DNA of 64,000 nucleotides from Mesorhizobium mediterraneum. GTDB taxonomy: Bacteria; Pseudomonadota; Alphaproteobacteria; Rhizobiales; Rhizobiaceae. The stretch lies in the NCBI RefSeq assembly GCF_002284565.1, contig NZ_NPKI01000011.1:476756-540755 (forward strand). Reading direction: 5' to 3'. The notes under the pieces were generated by a model. The model saw nothing but the letters and a program-made list of their open reading frames with translations. It had not been told where the DNA came from and searched no databases. Positions 49,777-58,724 of this stretch are shown here, piece by piece. The position numbers and the translations under genes are program-made. How positions within the stretch are numbered: position 1 is the stretch's first letter; each line of letters starts with the position of its first letter.

Positions 49777-50724
49777 ATGGAACGGCTCCCCCCGCTGAAC
49801 GCGATCAAAGCCTTCGAGGTCGCCGCGCGGACTGGTAATTTTACTTTGGCCGCCACCGAACTCGGCGTTTCCTCGGCGGCGGTCAGCCAGCAGATCCGCA
49901 ATCTCGAGACCTGGTTCGGCAAGCAGCTGTTCGTGCGCAGCGGCAACCGCGTCGCGCTGACCGACGCCGGCCACGCAATCTATCCGCAGACCGCACGCGC
50001 CTTGGGCGACATCGCGGCGATCGGTCGGCGCATGCTGGAGGGCGGGCTGAGGACGCGTCTCGTCGTCAGCGAGCCGTTTTCGCTGGCCGAATTGTGGCTG
50101 GCGCCAAGGCTGGCCGTTCTTCTCGATGCCTTCCCGCAAATGGCGATCGACGTCCGCGTCGAAGACGATCCCGTCGACCTGATGCGCCAGAACATCGATC
50201 TTCGCATCAGCTATGGCGACTATCACTATCCCGGTTTGCGGATGGTCCGCCTCATCCATGACGACGTCCTGCCGGTCTGCGCGCCGGACTTCTGGCAAAG
50301 ATACGGCAACGATGCATCCAGCCTTGCGGATGTGCACGAGAGCTTGTTCATCCACACCAACTGGGGTCCGAACTATGCCTCGCATCCGACATGGGCGGAT
50401 TGGTTTTCGGCGTCAGGCGGCAGCCGCGCGCCTGATCCCTCACATGGACGCCGTGTCGGTCTGTCCAGCTTGGCGATCGTCTCGGCAAGGCTGGGTCTCG
50501 GAATTGCGCTTGGCCAGCGGGCCATGGCCCATGGGGACTTGGAAGCCGGGCGCCTAATCGCGCCCTCGTCGGTATCTCTGCGCCTCGGTCATCCCTATTG
50601 CGCCTTCATGCCTGCGTCAAAGGCTGAGCGCGCCGATGTTGCCGGGCTCGTCGCGCTGCTTGGAGCAATTCCAGGAAAAGTGCATAGCGGTTTTCCGTCC
50701 GGAATTGCGGAAAAACAAACATAG
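49777..50724 (+). CDS. LysR family regulator (GcvA-like)
   Basis: 315 aa. N-terminal HTH (LNAIKAFEVAARTGNFTLAA...VSSAAVSQQIRNLE) starting with the PPLNAIKAFE motif of GcvA-type regulators, then a periplasmic-binding-like effector domain. It is divergent from the 2-oxoglutarate oxygenase gene across 101 bp, the classic LysR-target arrangement. The last 20 or so residues are encoded by a palindromic intergenic repeat (50663-50709), so the native C-terminus may have been replaced or extended. Confidence 0.9.
   Translation: MERLPPLNAIKAFEVAARTGNFTLAATELGVSSAAVSQQIRNLETWFGKQLFVRSGNRVALTDAGHAIYPQTARALGDIAAIGRRMLEGGLRTRLVVSEPFSLAELWLAPRLAVLLDAFPQMAIDVRVEDDPVDLMRQNIDLRISYGDYHYPGLRMVRLIHDDVLPVCAPDFWQRYGNDASSLADVHESLFIHTNWGPNYASHPTWADWFSASGGSRAPDPSHGRRVGLSSLAIVSARLGLGIALGQRAMAHGDLEAGRLIAPSSVSLRLGHPYCAFMPASKAERADVAGLVALLGAIPGKVHSGFPSGIAEKQT
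50663..50709. repeat. Palindromic repeat overlapping the 3' end of the LysR gene
   Basis: GAGCAATTCC ... GGAATTGC arms with GGAAAAGTG and CGGTTTTCC inside. It belongs to the CGAAAAGTG-type family found at 3511, 18468 and 36633, but here it lies within the reading frame. Confidence 0.75.
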
Positions 50725-50729
50725 CAAAA

Positions 50730-50761
50730 CGGCGCCCTTGGCGTGGGAGCCGAGGGCGCCG
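50730..50761. terminator. Bidirectional terminator between LysR and RND adaptor genes
   Basis: CGGCGCCCT (50730-50738) pairs exactly with AGGGCGCCG (50753-50761). On the minus strand it is followed by TTTTGC and further T-rich sequence, suiting termination of the RND operon. Confidence 0.65.
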
Positions 50762-50786
50762 CTGGACCGGACCTGACGGGGGGGTA

Positions 50787-51956
50787 TCAGGTGGCCGGTT
50801 TCTGTGGCAGCGGCGAGACCGGCATTCCCGGCCCGATCTTCTGCAGATTGCCTGTTATTACCTGGTCGCCTTCCGACACGCCGCTCGAGATGGCCACCAG
50901 ATCGCCATTGGTCGGCCCGAGCGAAACGATGCGCTGGTCGACAGTGTTGTCCTTGCCGACGACGTAGAGGTATTTGCCGAGCTGGCTCGATCCCAGAGCC
51001 GTCTGCGGCACCATCAGTGCGTCGGGCTGCTGCTTGATGTGCAGCCTGACGCGAACATATTGGCCCGGCAGCAGCGTGAACTTGGCGTTGCCGATCGTCG
51101 CCCGTGCGGTGATGGTGCCGGTCGAACGATCGATCGTGTTGTCGATGAAGGTGAGCTGACCTCTCTGGCGCGGTTCCGTATCGCCGGGAAGCAGGACGTC
51201 GACATCGATGGGTCCCGCCGCGCGCGCTTCCTCGATCTGCGCCAGATCCGTTTCACTCGGATTGAAAGTGACATAGATCGGGTCGAGCTGCACCAGTGTG
51301 TTGAGCACCGTGCCGGCAACACTAACCAGAGTTCCGATAGAGGCCTGGTTACGGCCGACGCGCCCGGCGAACGGCGCCTTGATTTCCGAATAACTCAGAT
51401 TGAGCTCGGCGGTCCGCACAGCCGCTTGGTTCACGGCGAGCGAGGCCTGGGCCTCGCGCAAGCTGCTGGTGCGCTGGTCGAACGCATCCTTGGCGATGTA
51501 TCCGCTCTTGGCGAGCTCGGTGCCGCGGCCAAGGTTGGAACGGGCATAGTCAAGCGTTGCTTCGTCGCGCTGGACCTGCGCCTTCGCCTGGTCGAGGGCA
51601 GCGTGGAAATCCTCTGGAGCGATCTTGTAGAGAAGGTCGCCCTTCTTGACATCGCTGCCGTCGGGCGCAACCTGCTCCTGCAGATAACCCGGTACGCGCG
51701 CTTGCAGCGTGATGCTGCGGATCGGCTCGGTGCGGGCCGCATAGTCGAGATAGATCGGGATCGTTTTCTTGACGACGCTCACCACCGGCACCGGCATGAC
51801 AAATGCTGCGGGCTCGGGCGCCGCGGGTTCGGGCGTTGCTGCACCTGCCGTGCCGGCGTTGAGGCCGAAATTGCCCATGTCGAGCAAGTGAACGCTCGCC
51901 ATCGAGATCGCCCCCAGGGCGACGGCCGCTCCCAACGCAATTTTCCATTTACGCAT
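50787..51956 (-). CDS. RND efflux periplasmic adaptor (AcrA/MexE-like)
   Basis: 389 aa. N-terminal signal-anchor (KIALGAAVALGAISMA), a linker rich in Ala/Pro/Glu, then the first lipoyl half (ARVPGYLQEQVAPDGSDVKKGD), a coiled-coil hairpin (about 120-190), second lipoyl half (IKAPFAGRVGRNQASIGTLV) and barrel. The start at 51956 has GGAG 9 bp upstream. It lies downstream of its permease gene with a 16 bp gap, the reverse of the usual adaptor-first order. Transcription ends at the hairpin at 50730-50761. Confidence 0.92.
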   Translation of the reverse strand: MRKWKIALGAAVALGAISMASVHLLDMGNFGLNAGTAGAATPEPAAPEPAAFVMPVPVVSVVKKTIPIYLDYAARTEPIRSITLQARVPGYLQEQVAPDGSDVKKGDLLYKIAPEDFHAALDQAKAQVQRDEATLDYARSNLGRGTELAKSGYIAKDAFDQRTSSLREAQASLAVNQAAVRTAELNLSYSEIKAPFAGRVGRNQASIGTLVSVAGTVLNTLVQLDPIYVTFNPSETDLAQIEEARAAGPIDVDVLLPGDTEPRQRGQLTFIDNTIDRSTGTITARATIGNAKFTLLPGQYVRVRLHIKQQPDALMVPQTALGSSQLGKYLYVVGKDNTVDQRIVSLGPTNGDLVAISSGVSEGDQVITGNLQKIGPGMPVSPLPQKPAT

Positions 51957-51972
51957 GATCAATTCTCCAATC

Positions 51973-54900
51973 CTATTCGGCCGCTTCGGCCAATCGCTCG
52001 AAAGCGGGTTCCGCAGTGGGTTCAGTCGGCTCGGCAACGGGTTCGCTCTTGCTGCCGCGCTCGCGCAGTTGCTCGATCACCGCATAGAAGACCGGCACGA
52101 ACACCAGCGACAGGATTGTCGCCGCGACCATGCCGCCAAAGACGGTGGTGCCGATCGACTGGCGGCTCGCTGCACCGGCACCTGTGGAGAACATCAGCGG
52201 CAGCACACCGAGGATGAACGCGAAGGCGGTCATCAGGATGGGCCGCAGCCGCAAACGCGCCGCTTCCATTGCCGCGTCGACGATGCTGAGACCTTCCTCG
52301 CGCCGGCGCCGGGCAAACTCCACGATCAGAATGGCGTTCTTTGCCGCCAGCCCGATCAGCATGACGAAGCCGATCTGCGAATAGACGTCGATCTGCATGC
52401 CGCGCATCAACAAGGCGACGAAGGCACCAAACAGGGCAAGCGGCACCGCGAGCAGAACCATGAAGGGCATGGCCCAGCTCTCATATTGGGCGGCGAGGAT
52501 CAGGAAGACGAAAACCATGGCGAGACCGAAGACGATCGAGGCGATCGATCCAGCCTTGAGCTCCTGATAGGTGATGCCCGTCCATTCGTAGCCAAAATCC
52601 TTCGGCAGTGCCGTGGCAGCGGCACGTTCCATCGCCGCGACCGCCTGGCCTGAGGAGTAGCCGGGTGCAGCACCGCCGTTGATCAGAGCCGATGCATTGT
52701 TGTTGTAATGCGGGACGGTTTCCGGGCCGACGATAGGCACCAGCTTGCCGAGCGTGCTCAACGGCACCATGCCGCCGGAGGCGTTGCGCACATAGAGCCG
52801 CGAAATGTCGGCAGCACCCGCACGCGCATCCTTGTCGGCCTGGATCGTCACCCGGAAGGTGCGGCCGAACAGGTTGAAGTCGTTCACATAGAGCGAGCCG
52901 AGATAGATCTGCAGCGTGTTGAACACGTCAGGCAGGCTCAAGCCGAGCAGCTTCGCCTTGTTGCGGTCGAGGTCGTAGTTGAACTGCGGCGTCGACGTCG
53001 AGAACGACGAGAACAATTGCTGCGGGTTGAGCTCGGGTTGCTTGCGCGCCTCGGCGAGCACGGCTTGCGTCGCATCGTTGAGCGCAGCGCTGCCGCGACC
53101 GGTCAGATCCTCCACCTGGAATTCGAAGCCGCCGGTCGTGCCGATACCCGGGATCGAAGGCGGATCGAAGCTCAGCGCGAAGGCTTCCGGAAGTTCCATG
53201 AGTTTCGAGCGCACGTCGGCGACGAGCTTCGAGGCGCTCTGGTCAGGGCCGCGTTCGTCCCATGGCTTCAGGATCGCGAATTCCACCGCCGAGTTCGACT
53301 GGGCCGCGTTGGTGAGGAAGTTCAAGCCGCTGATCGAGCCGACGATATCGACGCCGGGGGTGTTCTGCAGGATGGCGCGTGCCTTGCGGGCTACGGCGTC
53401 GGTGCGCTCCAGCGATGCCCCATCCGGCAACTGGATGACGACGAAGAAATAACCCTGGTCCTCGACCGGGAGGAAGGTCGAGGGCAGTCGCTGCCAGACG
53501 AAATAGGTGGCGACAAGCCCGGCCGCGAACAGCCCGAGCATGATCCAGCGCAGGCGGATGAGGAAGCGCACACCATGGGCGTAGGCATTTGACAGCCGTT
53601 CGAAGCCCGTGTTGAACCAGCGGAACAGCACGAACTGCGTTGCCGGGCGGTGGCGCAGGAAGGCGGCGCTGAGCGCCGGGGTGAGCGTCAGCGAGACGAA
53701 GGCGGAGATGCCGAAGGAGATCGCCACCGTCAGTGCAAACTGATTGTAGAGCCGGCCGGAAACGCCGGGTATGAAGGCGACCGGCACGAACACGGCCATC
53801 AGCACGGCGGTCGTGGCGATGATCGGGCCGGTGACCTCGGCCATCGCCGCGCGCGTGGCAGCCAGCGGTTTGAGGCCGGCCTCCAGCTGGCGCTCGACGT
53901 TCTCGACGACGACGATCGCGTCGTCGACGACGAGGCCGATCGCCAGCACCATGCCGAGCAGGCTGAGCATGTTCAGCGAGAAGCCGAACATGTACATGAC
54001 GACGAGTGTGGCGACCAGCGACACCGGAATCGCAATCGTCGGGATGATCGTGGTGCGCCAGCTCTGCAGGAAGATGAACACCACCGCGACAACCAGGACA
54101 AGCGCCTCGCCGAGCGTCACCAGCACGTCGTGCATCGACGCCGAGACGAAGCGCGTCGTGTCGTAGTGCATGGCGTAGCTGACGCCCTTCGGGAAACGGC
54201 CCGACAGTTCCTGCATCTTGTCCTTGACGCGCTGCTGCAGATCGAGCGCGTTCGAGCCCGGCATCTGGTAGACCGCGAGCACCACGGTCGGGTCTTCGCC
54301 GAAGAACGCCGACGACGAATATTGCAGGGCGCCGAGTTCGATGCGCGCAACGTCGCGCAACCGCACCAGCGAACCGTTCGCGGCATCGGCGCGCACGACG
54401 ATATCGCCGAATTCCTTGGGGTCGCTCAGTCGGCCGACCGCGTTGACCTGCATTTCGAAAGCAGTGCCGGCCGGCGCCGGCGACTGCCCGATCTTGCCGG
54501 CCGCGACCTGGACATTCTGCTCGGCGATGGCGTTCTGGACATCGACGGCGGTGATGCCGAGATTGGCGAGCTTGTCTGGATCGAGCCATACGCGCATCGA
54601 ATACCGCCGCTCGCCGAAGATCTGCACGTCGCCGACGCCTGGCAGACGCTTCAGCGGGTCGACCACTTGCAGGTAGGCGAGGTTGCTGAGCGCGACCGGA
54701 TCGACGGAGCCGTCGGGCGAGGTGAGGTTGACGATCAGGACGAAATTCGGGTTCTGCTTCTTGATCGTCACGCCGCCCTGGTTGACGATGGCCGGCAGCG
54801 AGGACGCCGCCTGCGAGACGCGGTTCTGGACGTCGACGGCCGCGGTGCTCAGGGAGTAGCCGACCTCGAAGGTGATGGTGATCGTCGACGAGCCGTCATT

Positions 54901-55149
54901 GGAGCTCGCCGACGACATATAGGTCATCCCCTGAACGCCGTTGATCTGCTGTTCGAGCGGCGTCGTGACGGTGTCGGCCACGACCTGCGCACTGGCGCCC
55001 GGGTAATTGGCGCTGACCACGACCTGAGGCGGCGTGATGTCTGGAAACTGCGAGACAGGCAGCAGGAAATAACAGATCGCCCCGGCGAGCACCATGATGA
55101 TGGCGATCGACGATGCGAAGATCGGTCGGTGGATGAAGAAGTTTACCAT
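51973..55149 (-). CDS. RND family efflux permease (HAE1/MexF-type)
   Basis: 1058 aa. All AcrB landmarks are seen: N-terminal FIHRPIFA, FPDITPPQVVVSA, the TM4 proton-relay GLVVDDAIVVVENVER, and a second half starting near residue 540. The HAE1 subfamily exports hydrophobic and amphiphilic drugs or plant compounds. Start 55149 overlaps the preceding small gene by 7 bp. The pump should be under control of the divergent TetR gene through the palindrome at 55557-55602. No outer-membrane channel gene is adjacent. Confidence 0.94.
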   Translation of the reverse strand: MVNFFIHRPIFASSIAIIMVLAGAICYFLLPVSQFPDITPPQVVVSANYPGASAQVVADTVTTPLEQQINGVQGMTYMSSASSNDGSSTITITFEVGYSLSTAAVDVQNRVSQAASSLPAIVNQGGVTIKKQNPNFVLIVNLTSPDGSVDPVALSNLAYLQVVDPLKRLPGVGDVQIFGERRYSMRVWLDPDKLANLGITAVDVQNAIAEQNVQVAAGKIGQSPAPAGTAFEMQVNAVGRLSDPKEFGDIVVRADAANGSLVRLRDVARIELGALQYSSSAFFGEDPTVVLAVYQMPGSNALDLQQRVKDKMQELSGRFPKGVSYAMHYDTTRFVSASMHDVLVTLGEALVLVVAVVFIFLQSWRTTIIPTIAIPVSLVATLVVMYMFGFSLNMLSLLGMVLAIGLVVDDAIVVVENVERQLEAGLKPLAATRAAMAEVTGPIIATTAVLMAVFVPVAFIPGVSGRLYNQFALTVAISFGISAFVSLTLTPALSAAFLRHRPATQFVLFRWFNTGFERLSNAYAHGVRFLIRLRWIMLGLFAAGLVATYFVWQRLPSTFLPVEDQGYFFVVIQLPDGASLERTDAVARKARAILQNTPGVDIVGSISGLNFLTNAAQSNSAVEFAILKPWDERGPDQSASKLVADVRSKLMELPEAFALSFDPPSIPGIGTTGGFEFQVEDLTGRGSAALNDATQAVLAEARKQPELNPQQLFSSFSTSTPQFNYDLDRNKAKLLGLSLPDVFNTLQIYLGSLYVNDFNLFGRTFRVTIQADKDARAGAADISRLYVRNASGGMVPLSTLGKLVPIVGPETVPHYNNNASALINGGAAPGYSSGQAVAAMERAAATALPKDFGYEWTGITYQELKAGSIASIVFGLAMVFVFLILAAQYESWAMPFMVLLAVPLALFGAFVALLMRGMQIDVYSQIGFVMLIGLAAKNAILIVEFARRRREEGLSIVDAAMEAARLRLRPILMTAFAFILGVLPLMFSTGAGAASRQSIGTTVFGGMVAATILSLVFVPVFYAVIEQLRERGSKSEPVAEPTEPTAEPAFERLAEAAE

Positions 55150-55400
55150 GACACGTACGCCTCGCCCGATGCTCTCGCCTGGCCAAAGGCCTTGGCCACT
55201 CTGGACAGCCGCTGGATGCGCCTTTGACCCGAATCTTCGAGAAAACGATGCGGCGCCTTGCGGCCGTGCCCTTGCGCATCCGCAAGCGTACGCAGCATCG
55301 TCTCGAAAGAGCGCGGGTCGACGCGGTCGGCCTTCATCAGCATCCGGATCATCGGATCCTTAACAACTTCGTCGATCGTCAAATCTTTGCGCTGCGACAT
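55143..55400 (-). CDS. Small hypothetical protein coupled to RND permease
   Basis: 85 aa, unknown function. It is hydrophilic, with no membrane segment: an acidic start (SQRKDLTIDEVVKDPMI), then a Met/Asp/Arg-rich middle and a basic C-terminal half (HGRKAPHRF, RRIQRLSRVAKAF). AGGAG lies 8-9 bp before ATG 55400, and its stop overlaps the RND permease start by 7 bp, indicating translational coupling. It could be a regulatory leader protein. The longer frame to 55577 crosses the operator region and is not used. Confidence 0.65.
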   Translation of the reverse strand: MSQRKDLTIDEVVKDPMIRMLMKADRVDPRSFETMLRTLADAQGHGRKAPHRFLEDSGQRRIQRLSRVAKAFGQARASGEAYVSW

Positions 55401-55556
55401 CGTAGCGGCTCCTGGCTTGCGATCCGCGGCGTTTGCCGCAGACCGGGTGGTCTTCTTGTTCGCGGCCAAAAATCGCCTAGGGCGCAGTTTCATGCCTGGG
55501 CCGATTCGGCGGAGGCTATTCACAGGCGCCTGCGAGATTTGACACGAGGCAATTGG

Positions 55557-55602
55557 GGTGTTACCAGTAAGTAACATCTAGAAGTTACAGACCGGTAACA
55601 CC
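55557..55602. promoter_or_regulatory. Large palindromic TetR operator for RND operon
   Basis: Outer arms GGTGTTACC (55557-55565) and GGTAACACC (55594-55602) and inner arms GTAAC (55571-55575) and GTTAC (55584-55588) all share the centre 55579.5. This looks like a double site for a TetR dimer pair. It lies between the divergent TetR and RND genes and could block both promoters. Confidence 0.75.
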
Positions 55603-55660
55603 CTAGTCAAGAGGTGGGCCGAGGGATTTTTCGGAAACCCCGGAAACCAAGGAGGTTTTG

Positions 55661-56242
55661 ATGGAAGACGGCACTGCGGAACGCGTCCGCCCCCGGGATC
55701 GCATCCTGGAGACGGCACGGGATATGTTCCACAAGCATGGCATCAAGGGCGTCGGCGTCGACGCGATCACTGAGGCCGCCGGTACCAATAAGATGACGCT
55801 CTACCGTCATTTCGAGTCCAAGGACGACCTGGTCATCGAATGCCTGCGGGCGACCGCCTGCAGCGCCAACGCGATGTGGCAGAAATTCGAGGCCGAGCAT
55901 CCGGGCGACAAGCTTGCGCAGCTGCACGCCTGGGTCCGGATGGCTGCCGATTGCCTGTTGATGGACGGTCGCGGTTGCGACATGGCGAACGCCGCCATCG
56001 AGTTGAGCGAGACCGACCATCCGGCCCGTCGGGTGATCAAGGAGCTTAAGCAGGCTCAGCGCGATCGTCTGGTCGGCCTGTGCCGGGATGCCGGCATCGG
56101 ACAGGCGGAACTTCTCGCCGATACATTGTCGCTGCTGCTTGAAGGCGCCCGCGTCAGCCTGCAAAGCGTCGGAGCCGAGGGCCCTAGCGCGCAATTCGTC
56201 CGCATGGCGGAAGGCCTGATCACCTCTTTCAGGGCCAGATAG
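55661..56242 (+). CDS. TetR family transcriptional regulator of RND pump
   Basis: 193 aa. HTH at about 30-55 (VDAITEAAGTNKMTLYRHFESK) and a C-terminal ligand domain. GGAGG lies 5 bp before the ATG at 55661; a TTG three bases earlier is in frame but poorly spaced. It is divergent from the small gene-permease-adaptor operon and the palindrome between them is its probable operator, so it should repress the pump and itself until a ligand binds. Confidence 0.92.
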   Translation: MEDGTAERVRPRDRILETARDMFHKHGIKGVGVDAITEAAGTNKMTLYRHFESKDDLVIECLRATACSANAMWQKFEAEHPGDKLAQLHAWVRMAADCLLMDGRGCDMANAAIELSETDHPARRVIKELKQAQRDRLVGLCRDAGIGQAELLADTLSLLLEGARVSLQSVGAEGPSAQFVRMAEGLITSFRAR

Positions 56243-56590
56243 TCTCGCAGGCGGCGGAACGACCGGTGGCGTGTTCATTGCGAGCCGCGCCGCCGAATGC
56301 TCTCTTGTCCGTTCGGATGTACCGTCATCGCGCGTCTCCTTTGCCGGTCTGTCGCCGCACCACCGGCGCGACCTGTTGCTTGGTGAGGCAGGATAGGACC
56401 GATGGCGAATTGGTGAGAGTGACAAGTGTGACGGGATTCCGGCGGATCCGCTGATCGCGGCTGCAACATGCCCTATCGCTCGCCGAACAAGCCGCTGGCG
56501 ATCGCCGCTAAATGGCCATTCGACGCGCGGACCGATAATCTTGTCCGGTGATGGTCATGACCCCAGCCTTTGCCCAACACCCGGAGCCGG

Positions 56591-56751
56591 AACAAAAAAG
56601 CCCGCTGCCGGGAGGAGGTGGCAGCGGGCTTGATTTCGAATACGGCACGGGAGGAGGGTGTGCCGCACTCAGCGTCGGCATCGCATCTGGGAGGAGTAGA
56701 TGGCCGACACCTGCGAAACTACCGATTGCCCAATGATTCGGCAATAACGAA
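56591..56751 (-). ncRNA. Three-hairpin small RNA with CUCCUCCC loops (cuckoo/CcsR-like)
   Basis: On the minus strand there are three consecutive hairpins, each displaying an anti-Shine-Dalgarno motif in its loop. Hairpin A: stem 56674-56688 with 56698-56708, loop ACTCCTCCC. Hairpin B: stem 56643-56648 with 56660-56665 (CGGCAC/GTGCCG), loop ACCCTCCTCCC. Hairpin C: an 11-bp stem 56599-56609 with 56620-56630, loop ACCTCCTCCC, followed by six T, so it is also the terminator. The motifs are 39-40 bp apart. A promoter candidate is TTGATA (56781-56786), a 17-bp spacer and TGCTAT (56758-56763), which would start the RNA near 56751. This is the design of alphaproteobacterial cuckoo/CcsR stress RNAs. 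The 591 bp gap between TetR and LacI holds no protein gene. The exact 5' end is uncertain. Confidence 0.82.
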
Positions 56752-56833
56752 AGATGCATAGCAGATGTGCAGATTTGCTGTATCAACCAAATCTTAACTA
56801 TGGGGCAGATTGAACGTCGCCCTTTGCGCGGCG

Positions 56834-57868
56834 TCACTGCACCGGGACGTTTTCCTTGAAGATCAGGCGCGGTTCGATGAACTTCCGCGTCAAATAGGGT
56901 GCCGAGGAAGCGATCGAGCCGAGCAGGCGAATGACCGACTGCTCGGCGATCAGCCGCGCGTTTTGGTCGATGACGACATCAAGCAGATCATCGACGAGAT
57001 AGCCGCGTGTCGCCCTTGTCAGGTCGTGACAGATGAACACCGGCTTCCTTTGCGGCTTGGCTTCCAGCAGCGCTTTCGCCACGCCAGAGCGTCCAGCGCC
57101 GACGCAATAGATGCCGAGCAGCTCCGGCTCGTTGTGCAGCGCCTTCATCGTCGCCCTGTAGCTGATATCAGGCTCATCGTTGATCTCGACGGCACTGGTG
57201 ACGGTCAGATTGGGGAACTCCTCGCTGAGCACGGACCGAAAGCCCATTTCGCGTTCCTCGTGCCCGCGGTAGGAGCGTGAGCCGACGACCATTGCCAGAT
57301 GGCCCCGGCGCCCGCCCAGGAAACGTCCCATCAACAGCGCCGCGGTGCGGCCGGCCACACGGTTGTCGATGCCGACATAGGCCGATCGCGGTGCGCCCGG
57401 CACGTCCGACACCAGCGTGACCAGGCGGATGCCGGCCTCGACGATCTCGCGCAGGATGTTGCGCGTTCTCGGATGATCGATCGCGATGACGCCAACGCCG
57501 TTTGCCCTAAGCGAGAGGTTTTCGACGGCTGCCTGCAACGCGCTCGGCGAGATGCCGGCGAGCTTGTGGATCCGGCAGGAGGCGACGAGCGGCAGGCGCG
57601 CCGCATAATCCTCGATATGATTTGCCAGATCCATCATGAAGGCGTTGGAGCCGATCGGCAGGAAGAATTCCAGATGCGCCGGCCGCGAGGGCAGTGTGAC
57701 CTGATCCACGACCGGCAAATAGCCGAGCTGCTTGGCCGCCTCCATCACCCGCTGCCGGTTGGCCGCGCTGGCACCCGGCCGGTTGTTCAGCACCCGGTCG
57801 ACCGTGGCGGTCGACAACCCGCAGCTTCTGGCGATGTCCGCAACGGTGGCTTTCATGGTCGCAGTCAT
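56834..57868 (-). CDS. LacI family transcriptional regulator
   Basis: 344 aa. HTH at the N-terminus (ATVADIARSCGLSTATVDRVLNNRPG), then a sugar-binding two-lobe domain (DLANHIEDYAARL..., YVGIDNRVAGRTAALLM, DLTRATRGYLVDDLLDVVID). It is the last gene of the importer operon, 58 bp after the ATPase gene, and likely represses it. The domain is of the rhamnose/myo-inositol-like TreR-divergent type; the effector is unknown. Confidence 0.9.
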   Translation of the reverse strand: MTATMKATVADIARSCGLSTATVDRVLNNRPGASAANRQRVMEAAKQLGYLPVVDQVTLPSRPAHLEFFLPIGSNAFMMDLANHIEDYAARLPLVASCRIHKLAGISPSALQAAVENLSLRANGVGVIAIDHPRTRNILREIVEAGIRLVTLVSDVPGAPRSAYVGIDNRVAGRTAALLMGRFLGGRRGHLAMVVGSRSYRGHEEREMGFRSVLSEEFPNLTVTSAVEINDEPDISYRATMKALHNEPELLGIYCVGAGRSGVAKALLEAKPQRKPVFICHDLTRATRGYLVDDLLDVVIDQNARLIAEQSVIRLLGSIASSAPYLTRKFIEPRLIFKENVPVQ

Positions 57869-57926
57869 AGGAGCTGATGTGATCCCGTGCCAGAGATACG
57901 GCGAACCCGGCTTCCAACTGGCCCGC

Positions 57927-58721
57927 TCAGCCCTGCGATTGCTTCCCCTGGACGATGGCGTCGTGGATCTGCTCGTCGGACATGCCGGTGATGATCCGTT
58001 CGACTTCCGCGACGTTGGTGTTCTTCGGATCGATATCGTCGGCGACCACCTTGCCGCGCCGCATGACGACGATGCGGTCGACCACCTGGAAGACGTGGTG
58101 GATGTTATGGGCGATGAAGATGCAGGAATGGCCTGAATCGCGGGCGCTGCGCACGAAGCTCAGCACGCCTTGCGTCTCGGCGACGCCCAGATTGTTGGTC
58201 GGCTCGTCGAGGATGATGAGGTCGCTGTCGAAATGCATGGCGCGCGCGATCGCCACGGCCTGCCGCTCACCGCCGGAGAGCGAGCCGATCGGCGTCGTCG
58301 GCGGGATGTTCTTCGAGATGCCGACCTGCTTGAGCAGATCGCGGGCGACCACGTTCATCGCCTCCTGGTCCATGCGGTTGAGGAAACGCGGCGGCTTGAT
58401 CGGCTCGCGCCCGAGAAACAGATTGCGCGCGATCGACAATTGCGTGACCAGCGCCGAGTCCTGGTAGATCGTCTCGATGCCGTGGGCGATGGCATCGCTG
58501 GTGCTGCGGAAGTCCACCTTCTTGCCGCGGATGAAGATGTCGCCGCTGGTCAGCGGAACCGCACCCGACAGCACCTTGATCAGCGTCGATTTGCCGGCAC
58601 CATTGTCGCCGAGCAGACCGACGATCTCCCTTTCATTGACATGGAAATTGGCGTCGACGAGCGCCTGCACGCGCCCGTAGGACTTGCGGATGTTTTCCAT
58701 GCGGACAAGCGGTTCAGCCAT
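57927..58721 (-). CDS. Sugar ABC transporter ATPase (single NBD, FrcA-like)
   Basis: 264 aa, one nucleotide-binding domain, unlike the double RbsA-type. Walker A LGDNGAGKST, signature SLSGGERQAVAIARAM, Walker B LIILDEPTNNLG and switch His in FIAHNIHH. Such short ATPases occur in rhizobial fructose-type (Frc) importers. It starts 3 bp after the permease gene. Confidence 0.92.
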   Translation of the reverse strand: MAEPLVRMENIRKSYGRVQALVDANFHVNEREIVGLLGDNGAGKSTLIKVLSGAVPLTSGDIFIRGKKVDFRSTSDAIAHGIETIYQDSALVTQLSIARNLFLGREPIKPPRFLNRMDQEAMNVVARDLLKQVGISKNIPPTTPIGSLSGGERQAVAIARAMHFDSDLIILDEPTNNLGVAETQGVLSFVRSARDSGHSCIFIAHNIHHVFQVVDRIVVMRRGKVVADDIDPKNTNVAEVERIITGMSDEQIHDAIVQGKQSQG

Positions 58722-58724
58722 GGT

